13,921 bases of DNA from an uncultured Alistipes sp. (GTDB taxonomy: Bacteria > Bacteroidota > Bacteroidia > Bacteroidales > Rikenellaceae), in the NCBI GenBank assembly GCA_900549685.1, contig UROX01000056.1, positions 1-13,921 of the forward strand. Direction: 5' to 3'. The number at the start of each line of letters is the position of its first letter. Positions within the stretch are counted from its first letter, which is position 1. Under the pieces are notes generated by a model. That model made no database searches. It saw only the letters and a list, made by a program, of their open reading frames with translations, and was not told where the DNA came from. A program made the translations under genes and the position numbers. Positions 1-6,340 of this stretch are shown here, piece by piece.

Positions 1-170
1 AAATTTCAATCGCGCCCCCCGGCGTGACCAATTGCCCGGCGGCCGCGAAATTAAGACACACGAACAACCTGTGAATGCTCCTGTTTCTCGGCGAATTCCG
101 ATCGGGGAGAGCGATATTTGTTGGAAATCGGATTCGAATCGTTATCTTTATGGGATCAAAAATACAAATT
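1..170. other. Upstream region of the first esterase gene
   Basis: I see no gene in this stretch. An open frame with an ATG at 75 runs into the esterase gene, but the promoter at 118-150 lies inside it, so that upstream part is read as untranslated. Whatever gene lies to the left of the window leaves no recognisable coding tail here. Confidence 0.5.
118..150 (+). promoter_or_regulatory. Bacteroidetes-type promoter of the tandem esterases
   Basis: TTG at 121-123 (a second TTG lies at 118-120) is followed after 19 bases by TATCTTTA at 143-150. This matches the Bacteroidetes TTG / TAnnTTTG promoter in everything but the last base of the -7 box. The box ends 20 bases before the ATG at 171, so the leader would be about 15 bases. 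It supports the start at 171 over the earlier in-frame ATG at 75. Confidence 0.6.
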
Positions 171-1058
171 ATGAAAAAGATTCTATCGATCATAGCAGCC
201 GCGCTAACCGGCATGGCTCCGGCAGTACAGGGCCAAACCCCGCAGTTCGTTCCGCTCTATCCCGACGGCGCACAGGAAAGCAACGGTGTGGCGCCCGAAG
301 AGGTAAAAAATACGCCTGAATTCCTGACAATGGCCGTCGATGCCGACTACATGCTCGTTCTGCCCGACGAAGACAAAGCGACCGGACAGGCCGTCGTGAT
401 CTGTCCGGGAGGAGGCTATGCCGGCGTATCCTATGCCCATGAAGGCATCGACGTAGCCCGGTGGTTCCGCGACAGGGGCATCGCCGCTCTCGTACTGCGT
501 TATCGCATGCCCAACGGACATTCCGACATTCCGCTCAAAGACGCCCGGACAGCCATAGAAATGATGCGACGGAACGCACGGCAGTGGCATATCGACCCCG
601 AACAGGTGGGTATCATGGGCTTTTCGGCGGGAGGTCATCTGGCTTCCACGGCCGCGACCCACTTCACGGACGAAAGCAGCCGTCCCGATTTCTCGATTCT
701 GATCTATCCGGTCGTCACGCTGGACGAACGTTCCACCCACCTCGGCACGAGACAAAACCTGATCGGCCGCGACGCCCCGATCGAGCAGGTGGACCTCTAC
801 TCGAACAACAAACAGGTAAACGGGGACACGCCCTGCGCCTTCATCGCGTTGAGCGACGACGACAAAGCCGTCCCGCCGTCGAACAGCCTGTCGTACTACG
901 AGGCGCTCAAGACATTCGGCATTCCGGCCGAGCTGCATATCTATCCTTCGGGCGGTCACGGATGGGGATGGAGGGAGTCGTTCCCCTACCACAAGGAACT
1001 GACCGCGGCCCTGGAACGATGGTTGGGCGAGATCCGCAAACGGGACAACACCCGATAA
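171..1058 (+). CDS. Exported alpha/beta hydrolase (BD-FAE-like carbohydrate esterase), copy 1
   Basis: Predicted secreted serine esterase of 295 residues. Residues 1-21 form a signal peptide (basic MKK, a hydrophobic stretch, then a likely cut near AVQG-Q). The alpha/beta-hydrolase signature is complete: the oxyanion-hole segment PGGGY at 79-83, nucleophile elbow GFSAG at 150-154 with Ser152, an acidic DDD at 229-231 followed by VPP, and His263 in GGHGWGW. These features fit the BD-FAE / acetylxylan-esterase-like group, whose members remove acetyl or feruloyl groups from plant polysaccharides and are often annotated 'endo-1,4-beta-xylanase B' although they are esterases. The substrate here is inferred. 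The start is chosen for the signal peptide and the promoter just upstream. A paralogue follows after 73 bases on the same strand with no terminator between, so the two are probably co-transcribed. No polysaccharide-utilisation genes (SusC/SusD) are visible in the window. Confidence 0.85.
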   Translation: MKKILSIIAAALTGMAPAVQGQTPQFVPLYPDGAQESNGVAPEEVKNTPEFLTMAVDADYMLVLPDEDKATGQAVVICPGGGYAGVSYAHEGIDVARWFRDRGIAALVLRYRMPNGHSDIPLKDARTAIEMMRRNARQWHIDPEQVGIMGFSAGGHLASTAATHFTDESSRPDFSILIYPVVTLDERSTHLGTRQNLIGRDAPIEQVDLYSNNKQVNGDTPCAFIALSDDDKAVPPSNSLSYYEALKTFGIPAELHIYPSGGHGWGWRESFPYHKELTAALERWLGEIRKRDNTR

Positions 1059-1131
1059 GAGTATCGGTCCGCATCTTTCGAAGCATTTCCTTCCGGACCG
1101 TTCTACGAAAGGACACCGAACGAACAACGCT

Positions 1132-2064
1132 ATGATGAAAAAAATCATCCTGACGGTCACGATTACAGCAATTGCCCTCGCGACGGTCGCTCTGCTACGG
1201 AATCCGTCGGGCATTCTCTCCGCCCGATTACAGGCCGGAACACTCCCCGATTCGGTTCCGCTCTACCCCGGCGGAGCGAAGACAAGCAACGGTCTGCCCG
1301 ATTCGGGCATGCGCCGGACACAGGACATCGTATTCATGGCCACGGAGGCCGATTACCTGCCGTTCGTAGCCGATCCCCGGCAGGCGACGGGACAGGCTGT
1401 CGTGATCTGTCCCGGAGGTGGATATGCCGCCGTATGTTTCGATCACGAAGGGATACGTGTGGCCCGATGGCTCAACACGCAGGGCGTTACGGCCGTCGTG
1501 CTGCGTTACCGCATGCCGAACGGGCATCCCGATATTCCGCTCGAAGATGCCTGCGCCGCACTCAGAACCGTGAGGGAACATGCCGAAGAGTGGCATATCG
1601 ATCCGGCGAACGTCGGCATCATGGGCTTCTCGGCCGGAGGCCATCTGGCGGCAGCCGCATCGACCCTGTATCCCGACGATGCCTCGCGTCCCGATTTCAC
1701 GATCCTGTGCTATGCCGCCATATCGCGGGACGAAACGATCATCGACAGGGAAACGATGGACAACCTGTTCGGGAACGACACACCGGCCGACACTGCAGTC
1801 CACTCCTGCGAAAAACAGGTAACCGACCGCACGCCCGCCGCCTTCATCGCGTTGAGCGACGACGACGACAATGTTCTGCCAGGCAACAGCCTCGTCTACT
1901 ACGAAGCACTGAAACGGCACGGCATCCCCGCCGAACTGCACATCTATCCGCACGGCGGTCACGGATGGGGTTGGGACCCTGCATTCGTACATTATGACGA
2001 GCTGATCGCCTCGCTCGGACGTTGGCTCCGCGAAAGGACAACGGGCCGGAATACCGCAGAATAA
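1132..2064 (+). CDS. Exported alpha/beta hydrolase (BD-FAE-like carbohydrate esterase), copy 2
   Basis: Paralogue of the preceding gene, 310 residues. It keeps the same landmarks in the same order: PGGGY at 94-98, GFSAG at 165-169 with nucleophile Ser167, DDDD at 243-246, and His277 in GGHGWGW. Long blocks are near-identical to copy 1, for example LRYRMPNGH, EWHIDP versus QWHIDP, and YYEALK..GIPAELHIYP, which points to tandem gene duplication. The N terminus differs: about 20 hydrophobic residues after MMKK, then a longer linker (LLRNPSGILSARLQAG) before the shared SVPLYP block. It may therefore be a signal anchor, or a signal peptide cut near LQA-G. Start codons at 1132 and 1135 are adjacent and cannot be separated; the Shine-Dalgarno match is poor. 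The role is probably ester removal on dietary glycans in the periplasm or at the cell surface, with a specificity different from copy 1 (inference). Confidence 0.83.
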   Translation: MMKKIILTVTITAIALATVALLRNPSGILSARLQAGTLPDSVPLYPGGAKTSNGLPDSGMRRTQDIVFMATEADYLPFVADPRQATGQAVVICPGGGYAAVCFDHEGIRVARWLNTQGVTAVVLRYRMPNGHPDIPLEDACAALRTVREHAEEWHIDPANVGIMGFSAGGHLAAAASTLYPDDASRPDFTILCYAAISRDETIIDRETMDNLFGNDTPADTAVHSCEKQVTDRTPAAFIALSDDDDNVLPGNSLVYYEALKRHGIPAELHIYPHGGHGWGWDPAFVHYDELIASLGRWLRERTTGRNTAE

Positions 2065-3142
2065 CCGGAAATTCCGGATACTTACTTCCGGACAGACACC
2101 GGGAGATATGCGTGATTTCATATCGCAACGAACCGACATGTATTCCGCCTCGCTTCGCAGGCGCCAATCGTCCTTTCGAAAACCGGAAGCGGATGCGGGT
2201 CGATCCGAACACGCGGTCCATATCCGCGAATCTCATCGGACGGCGTGAAAATATACCGCCGTACCGAACCTCGGAACGTTAAAACAGACAATCATATATT
2301 GCAGTGCATCGAATTTTCCGACTGCATTTTTCATATTCGCCCGCATAAATCCGCGACGACCAGGCGTTTTTCCAACGGCCCCAGCCCCAGGCAGAGGCTT
2401 TACACACGGCACGAAAAGCACGGAGACTACGACAAGACCGGAAGATCGAAGAACTGCATTTAAATATGCAATGATCGGGAAGCAGACTCCCGGCACGCAC
2501 ATGCTCCAGCTTTCCGGCCGGATATCTTCCGGCTGACGACCGCGATTCCGTGTACAGACGTTTCGAATCCGTAATCCCAAGACGGGCCGACAGCGCTCAC
2601 CAAAGGAACGGCTTTGAGCAGTTCGCGAGTCGTAAGGGTCACTGTACGGACACACTCCGCAGAGCCACGTCCAGCTTGTACGTATTTTTCATTCTCCGGT
2701 ATCTGTAAGATTCGGGTTCGGCTACCGCCACGGCAGACTCGATGAGACGTAGAATTTCGGCAAAGGATTCGTAGGTCAAAGAGGATTTCGGCAAGAGTGC
2801 TTGCGCAGACGGATATCGAAAAAATTCGCGACATGGTGCGCGAACCGTGTTATTGCCGAACAGGATTCTCCTGCGGAAACCTAAAACGGCCTTGTCCGAC
2901 AGCACGACAGACCGACAGGATTCATAGCATCGCCACCGCCGCGACCTATCGGGATCGGCGCCCCCGGACCGGACAAAGCCATTGATCCTACTATCGAAAC
3001 CTGTTCGAAAAGAGAGACGATTCGGCTTTTGCCTCCGACAGTCGGCGAGGTGCCTTCAGAAACCGGCCCACCGAAGCACACGACCGCGCGACGCGCGACG
3101 TCCTGCACATATTCGCCGCCCTCCGCACGGAGACTTTTCCGG
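2065..3142. other. Gene-poor interval between convergent esterase and M64 genes
   Basis: This stretch of about 1.08 kb holds no reading frame I can assign to a family. Several frames of 60-140 codons exist on both strands (for example minus 2834-2460 and minus 2905-2639), but they overlap one another, lack a convincing leader and show no motif. The frame at 2905-2639 contains a short helix-like stretch followed by a basic stretch (RYRRMKNTYKLDVALRS), which might be a gene relic, but I cannot name it. A terminator-like hairpin lies at 2300-2331. No tRNA, insertion-sequence ends or tandem repeats are visible. The interval could be decayed coding sequence or long 3' regions of the two converging units. 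Confidence 0.5.
2300..2331 (+). terminator. Candidate terminator after the esterase pair
   Basis: TGCAGT at 2300-2305 pairs with ACTGCA at 2321-2326, and five T residues follow directly (2327-2331). The loop is 15 bases, rather long, and the stem is only 6 bp. It is on the correct side of the + strand esterase unit, but 235 bases past the last stop codon. This is a weak call. Confidence 0.3.
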
Positions 3143-4423
3143 CTACCGGTCGCACAGGAAACGGATCGCCCGCTCGATCGCTCGCCGACAGACCGGACAA
3201 AAACGCTCGCCGCTGCGCATGCAGCACACGTCGGCAGGACGATAGATCCCTTTCGAGGAATAGCCGCCGCCCTCGTACACGCCCAGACGCAACGGATCGG
3301 TCCTATCCACCGGTGTCGGAACCGGCACGTCGGGAGGCAACATATCGGCCCACTTGTGTCCGAAATCGACCAACGTGGTGATATTGGGTTCCCACGGTTC
3401 GCTTTGCAGATCGTAAAAATCGTTATAGGCAACCTCCGAATCGAAATATTCGTCGGCCAATCCCGCCAGACTGTGTCCCAACTCGTGGACGAAAACGCGG
3501 ATCGTATGCGGATGGCCCGCCGAACCGATCGCATAGAAATTGTAGAACCCGCCTCCGCCGTAAATATCCGTATCGACGAGAATGAACAGCGCATCGTTGG
3601 GCACGTTCCACACCGCGTCGCGGATGGACCGCATGTCGGGTGTAGTCAGGTAACGGTCGATGCCGAACGTATAGAACCCCGAATTGAGCGCCGTATTTTT
3701 CCAAACGCCCCTGCCCGATTCATCGACGCCCGAATCGGCCGACGGGAGCACGACGGCCCGGATATTGAAATCGTCCTTGTGGCTGCAATAAGGCTCCGTC
3801 TCGAAAAGCCGGTCGGCGAACCGGCGGGCGTCGTCGATGAACCGGTCGCGGTCGGCGGCCGCATACCCTTCGGCGAGAAAGACCAGATCGACTTTCTCGG
3901 CCGGCGATCCGTTATGCAGAATATCGACGACCTCGTACCGGGGCAGCGGACTGCGGTCCACGGCCGGATCGTCGGGATCGACGATGAGCGTGAGCAGCGG
4001 CTCGAAACGCATCGAGGAACGGTCGCGGGCCGTCAGTTCGAAAACGATCTTGCGACGGGGAAACGGCACGACGACGGCATTGTCCCACGCCTGTGTCTCG
4101 AACCGCGCCCGGTCGGTGGTCCGCCACTCGTCGAACAGCGTGCAGAACCCGCGCGAATAGATATGCGCGCCGGAAGCCATGTCGTACAGATTGACGTAAT
4201 AACTGCCGTAACCGGACGTGTCGATCAGATTTTTGCGGGGGCCGGCCCACAGGGGTTCCCACCGCAGACTTTGCAGCGCGGCCGACTGCTCATGATCGTT
4301 TCCGCACAGCGCGAAATCGATCCGCAGTCCCTCTTCCGTGAAAAAATCGTCGTACTGAGGCCGTGCAGCCTGTCCCGGCCGTACGCACAATACGCACAAC
4401 AACAGCAATAACCTTCTCATCAT
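3143..4423 (-). CDS. Exported zinc metallopeptidase, family M64 (IgA-peptidase-like)
   Basis: Secreted protein of 426 residues. Residues 1-19 are a signal peptide (MMRR, leucine-rich core, likely cut after PGQA). Residues about 20-160 resemble the beta-rich N-terminal M64 domain. The catalytic domain follows, opening with the VDLVFLAEGY motif (178-187) typical of the family. The zinc site is HELGHSLAGLADEY at 313-326, with His313, Glu314, His317 and Asp324 as predicted ligands and catalytic base. The C terminus carries the cysteine signature C400-C401...C409-P-V-C412 seen in M64 enzymes. The family is named after a Clostridium ramosum IgA protease, but most Bacteroidetes members have unknown substrates, so IgA cleavage should not be assumed. 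The frame stays open upstream to 4741, but the signal peptide and the -7-like box at 4455-4448 favour 4423 (or 4420, one codon later). It lies downstream of trxA, separated by that gene's terminator. Confidence 0.88.
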   Translation of the reverse strand: MMRRLLLLLCVLCVRPGQAARPQYDDFFTEEGLRIDFALCGNDHEQSAALQSLRWEPLWAGPRKNLIDTSGYGSYYVNLYDMASGAHIYSRGFCTLFDEWRTTDRARFETQAWDNAVVVPFPRRKIVFELTARDRSSMRFEPLLTLIVDPDDPAVDRSPLPRYEVVDILHNGSPAEKVDLVFLAEGYAAADRDRFIDDARRFADRLFETEPYCSHKDDFNIRAVVLPSADSGVDESGRGVWKNTALNSGFYTFGIDRYLTTPDMRSIRDAVWNVPNDALFILVDTDIYGGGGFYNFYAIGSAGHPHTIRVFVHELGHSLAGLADEYFDSEVAYNDFYDLQSEPWEPNITTLVDFGHKWADMLPPDVPVPTPVDRTDPLRLGVYEGGGYSSKGIYRPADVCCMRSGERFCPVCRRAIERAIRFLCDR

Positions 4424-4447
4424 ACTTTTTCGTTTCTTTCGTCCGGA

Positions 4448-4455
4448 TAAAGATA
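4448..4455 (-). promoter_or_regulatory. -7 box of the M64 peptidase gene
   Basis: Read on the minus strand this is TATCTTTA, one mismatch from TAnnTTTG, ending 24 bases before the ATG at 4423. The nearest upstream TTG (4481-4479) is 23 bases away, longer than the usual 19-21, so the -33 part is doubtful. Confidence 0.4.
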
Positions 4456-4679
4456 GCGAATAATCCGGACACTGCGCCCAAAAACGCAACCGGCTTTCCC
4501 ATCGTCCGCTGCCCGACACGAGCGGCAGCCCCATAAAAAAGCCGCATCCTTCGCCGGAAATATCCGACGGACCGGCCGAAACAGCCCGAATCGCAACGGC
4601 ATATCCACACGAAGATCGACGGGAAGTCACGCCCCGCACTTTCCCCAAGCAGCACCTTTTCCCGCACTGACCGGCCGGG

Positions 4680-4702
4680 ATTTTCGGGACCGACCCGAAA
4701 AT
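4680..4702. repeat. Perfect 9-bp inverted repeat
   Basis: ATTTTCGGG at 4680-4688 pairs with CCCGAAAAT at 4694-4702 around a 5-base loop (ACCGA). No T-run follows on either strand, so it does not look like an intrinsic terminator. It could be an operator-like dyad or an RNA hairpin; the function is unknown. Confidence 0.45.
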
Positions 4703-4810
4703 ACAGCCAGGGGGCGAGATACAGCGGAGAGGAAGACTCACCGTCTGCCCTCACACCGCCGAGTCCGCAGGAACAGCCTCCGAGGCATTTTCTCCGGCCA
4801 CGGAGCATCC

Positions 4811-4849
4811 GAAAAAATTCGGCAGGAGAAACACATCTCCTGCCGAATT
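4811..4849 (-). terminator. Rho-independent terminator of trxA
   Basis: AATTCGGCAGGAGA at 4816-4829 pairs perfectly over 14 bp with TCTCCTGCCGAATT at 4836-4849, with a 6-base loop. Read on the minus strand, the stem runs directly into a T-run (4817-4812). It begins 71 bases past the trxA stop. A shorter T-run (4853-4857) on the other side means it could also stop + strand transcripts. Confidence 0.85.
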
Positions 4850-4920
4850 CCATTTTTCTGCGGATCCACCGACCGATTTCGATACCGACTCGGCCGAAGC
4901 ATGCAACCAGACCGGTGCAA

Positions 4921-5235
4921 TCAGAGCAATGCGGCGATCTTCTCCGCCAGCACGCTTTTGGGGCAGACGCCCACCTGACGGTCCACGACTTCTCCGCCCT
5001 TGATGAAAAGAATCGTGGGAATGTTGCGGATACCGAACTGCATCGCCACCGCATTGTTCTCATCGACGTCGCATTTGCCGATCGTCACCCGGCCGTCGTA
5101 TTCGGAGGCCAGTTCTTCGACGACCGGAGCGATTGTCCGGCAGGGACCGCACCATTCGGCCCAAAAATCGATTACCACAGGTTTGCCCGATTCTATCAGG
5201 TCCTTGAAATTGTCGTTCGTAACAGCGAGTGCCAT
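4921..5235 (-). CDS. trxA: Thioredoxin
   Basis: Cytoplasmic thiol-disulfide oxidoreductase of 104 residues, the normal length for a single-domain thioredoxin. The active site is W28-C29-G30-P31-C32, preceded by the buried-aspartate motif VIDFWAEW (Asp23), and the cis-proline is Pro73 in RNIPT. There is no signal peptide, which separates it from exported TlpA/DsbE-like proteins. It supplies electrons from thioredoxin reductase to enzymes such as ribonucleotide reductase and peroxiredoxins. Two extra cysteines, Cys55 and Cys91, lie outside the active site. The gene has its own -7 box (5277-5270) and a strong terminator (4849-4811), so it is likely transcribed alone although it lies downstream of dnaE and the YgbA-family gene on the same strand. 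Confidence 0.96.
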   Translation of the reverse strand: MALAVTNDNFKDLIESGKPVVIDFWAEWCGPCRTIAPVVEELASEYDGRVTIGKCDVDENNAVAMQFGIRNIPTILFIKGGEVVDRQVGVCPKSVLAEKIAALL

Positions 5236-5269
5236 AGTTTTATGTTTTTAAAGTTTCGTTCTCGGCAGA

Positions 5270-5277
5270 CAAAGATA
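5270..5277 (-). promoter_or_regulatory. -7 box of trxA
   Basis: On the minus strand this reads TATCTTTG, an exact match to the Bacteroidetes -7 consensus, ending 34 bases before the trxA ATG. A clear TTG at -33 is absent; only TTTC is found near the expected place (5300-5297). Confidence 0.65.
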
Positions 5278-5688
5278 GCCAAAAAGCGGGACCGGCGAAA
5301 CCTATTTCTTCTTCCCGCCCCCGAGACCTTCCGCACCGCTGCTTTTCTTCGCCCCATCTGCCAACCGGAGAATCGCTTCCGACAGCAGTGTACCCGATTT
5401 TTTCTGCGCCGGGCCTGTCTTCATCGAAAATGCGACACGGAGCGTCGAAAAAATTTTCTCGCAAAAATTTCCGACAGCCTCTGTAAAAAACACGTCGCCC
5501 GCGCCGGCAACCGTCGCCCGAAGCACCTCCTAATATTTATTTACAGGCAGGACTTCCCCATACGTCCGCTACCGGAAACAGACCCGAGATTCACGCTTTC
5601 ATGCAGGAAAGCCACCTAAAGCAGTATATCGGCTGCCGGGAAACGAGTCGGCAGGCACCCGCACCTGCCTCAGCCGAACGGACGGCCG
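5278..5688. other. Intergenic region between trxA and the YgbA-family gene
   Basis: About 410 bases. Next to the YgbA-family stop codon is a hairpin (5650-5669). A purine-rich AGGAGG (minus strand, 5533-5528) lies in an A/T-rich patch. It is followed by an open minus-strand frame (5526-5302, 74 codons from a GTG) ending in a lysine/glycine-rich tail (GGGKKK). The Shine-Dalgarno-like site overlaps that GTG, no better start follows at the right distance, and I recognise no family, so it is not called as a gene. Confidence 0.45.
5650..5669 (-). terminator. Short hairpin after the YgbA-family gene
   Basis: GGCAGG (5650-5655) pairs with CCTGCC (5664-5669) over an 8-base loop, 19 bases past the stop codon on the minus strand. 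Only a TTT follows (5643-5641), so it is a weak terminator at best. It shares the CCTGCC(G) core with three other gene-end hairpins in the window. Confidence 0.35.
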
Positions 5689-6003
5689 TCATCTGCCTCT
5701 CCGCTTTCCGAATTCCCGCCACAGATGGACGAGAGCGGCCACAGGATCGTGCAACAGCATCCGGGGACCGGCATACCGCATCACACGGCGCATACGCTCC
5801 CTCATATCGGGTTTGTAACAATGGACGGGACACCGGCGGCAGGTCGGCTTGCGCTCGCCGAAAGGACAACGCGAAAGGCGCTGCCGGGCATATTCCAACA
5901 GCGCGGCGCACTCGGGACAGAGCCGGTCGCCGCCCTCCCTGCCGCGGCAATAGAGACGGATCATCCGTTCCGCCGTTTTCTTTTCCTGTTCGATACGGGA
6001 CAT
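5689..6003 (-). CDS. YgbA-family (nitrous-oxide-stimulated promoter family) cysteine-rich protein
   Basis: Small cytoplasmic protein of 104 residues matching the YgbA / 'nitrous oxide-stimulated promoter' family (Pfam YgbA_NO) along its whole length. Recognisable landmarks are MIRLYCRG (14-21), LCPEC (28-32), RCPFGERKPTC (45-55), CPVHCYKP (58-65) and VMRYAGPRML (74-83). Seven cysteines (19, 29, 32, 46, 55, 58, 62) and His61 are spaced like a metal or Fe-S site (CxxC...CxxCxxHC); that role is inference. In enterobacteria ygbA is controlled by the nitric-oxide sensor NsrR and linked to nitrosative stress; the biochemical function is not settled as far as I know. The start at 6003 gives the full family length. 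A poor -7 candidate, TATCGTTA (6028-6021), with a TTG 21 bases upstream (6052-6050), is the best promoter I can see. The gene lies between dnaE and trxA on the same strand with gaps of over 330 bases on both sides. Confidence 0.87.
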   Translation of the reverse strand: MSRIEQEKKTAERMIRLYCRGREGGDRLCPECAALLEYARQRLSRCPFGERKPTCRRCPVHCYKPDMRERMRRVMRYAGPRMLLHDPVAALVHLWREFGKRRGR

Positions 6004-6340
6004 GGACGTTTTTCAGTTAGTAACGATATACTCCGACAATCGCATATTGCAACGTGCCGGAATTTCCGGCAGCGTATCGCCCCGACGGGTATCATCGGCG
6101 GCCGCAGGCGCATGTTCGGATCGGCCCCACCTTCCACAGGCTCAGAGTCGCAGTCCGGACCGCACGGAGGCGACAACGGATGCCGGCACCCGGAACATAG
6201 AGCCGCACACTTAATAAATGTCGTGCGCGAGACCGTATCGGGCCGAATCTGCAAACGGCCGCATGACCGAATCCGCACCGCCGCCAGCCACATGCCGGGA
6301 AACCGGTCCGGACAAGGACTGATCCGACACACACGGACCG
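6004..6340. other. Intergenic region between dnaE and the YgbA-family gene
   Basis: 337 bases with no supported gene. It holds a small dyad, GCCGGAA-T-TTCCGGC at 6056-6070, 53 bases upstream of the YgbA-family start, and the weak promoter candidate at 6021-6052. I find no clear intrinsic terminator for dnaE. An open frame that overlaps both neighbours on the minus strand (6344-5961) has no family motif. Confidence 0.45.

Larger units (their letters stand above)
4424..4920. other. Intergenic region between M64 peptidase and trxA
   Basis: About 500 bases without a supported gene. From right to left it holds the trxA terminator (4811-4849), a 9-bp inverted repeat at 4680-4702, and the promoter of the M64 gene near 4448-4455. 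The frame that extends the M64 gene to 4741 has no promoter or leader of its own and is not counted as coding. Confidence 0.6.

Noticed and set aside
2563..2575. tRNA T-loop-like TTTCGAATCC
   Set aside because: No acceptor, D or anticodon stem can be built around it. The similar GATTCGAATC at 131-140 fails the same test.
3029..4411. 460-codon + strand frame opposite the M64 peptidase gene
   Set aside because: Antisense shadow. The minus-strand protein has a signal peptide and the HELGH zinc site; the + strand product has no recognisable motif.
3143..4423. Calling the M64 enzyme an IgA protease virulence factor
   Set aside because: Family membership is clear, but IgA cleavage is known only for the founding member. 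Nothing in the sequence shows the substrate.
4424..4741. N-terminal extension of the M64 gene
   Set aside because: It would put 106 arginine- and glycine-rich residues before a clear signal peptide, and it covers the -7 box and the dyad at 4680-4702.
2065..6069. The same 13-base near-palindrome CCGGAAATTCCGG at 2065-2077 and, inverted, at 6057-6069
   Set aside because: 6-1-6 dyads are expected about three times in a window this size, and a shared 13-mer across both strands is also expected by chance. One copy sits directly after a stop codon.
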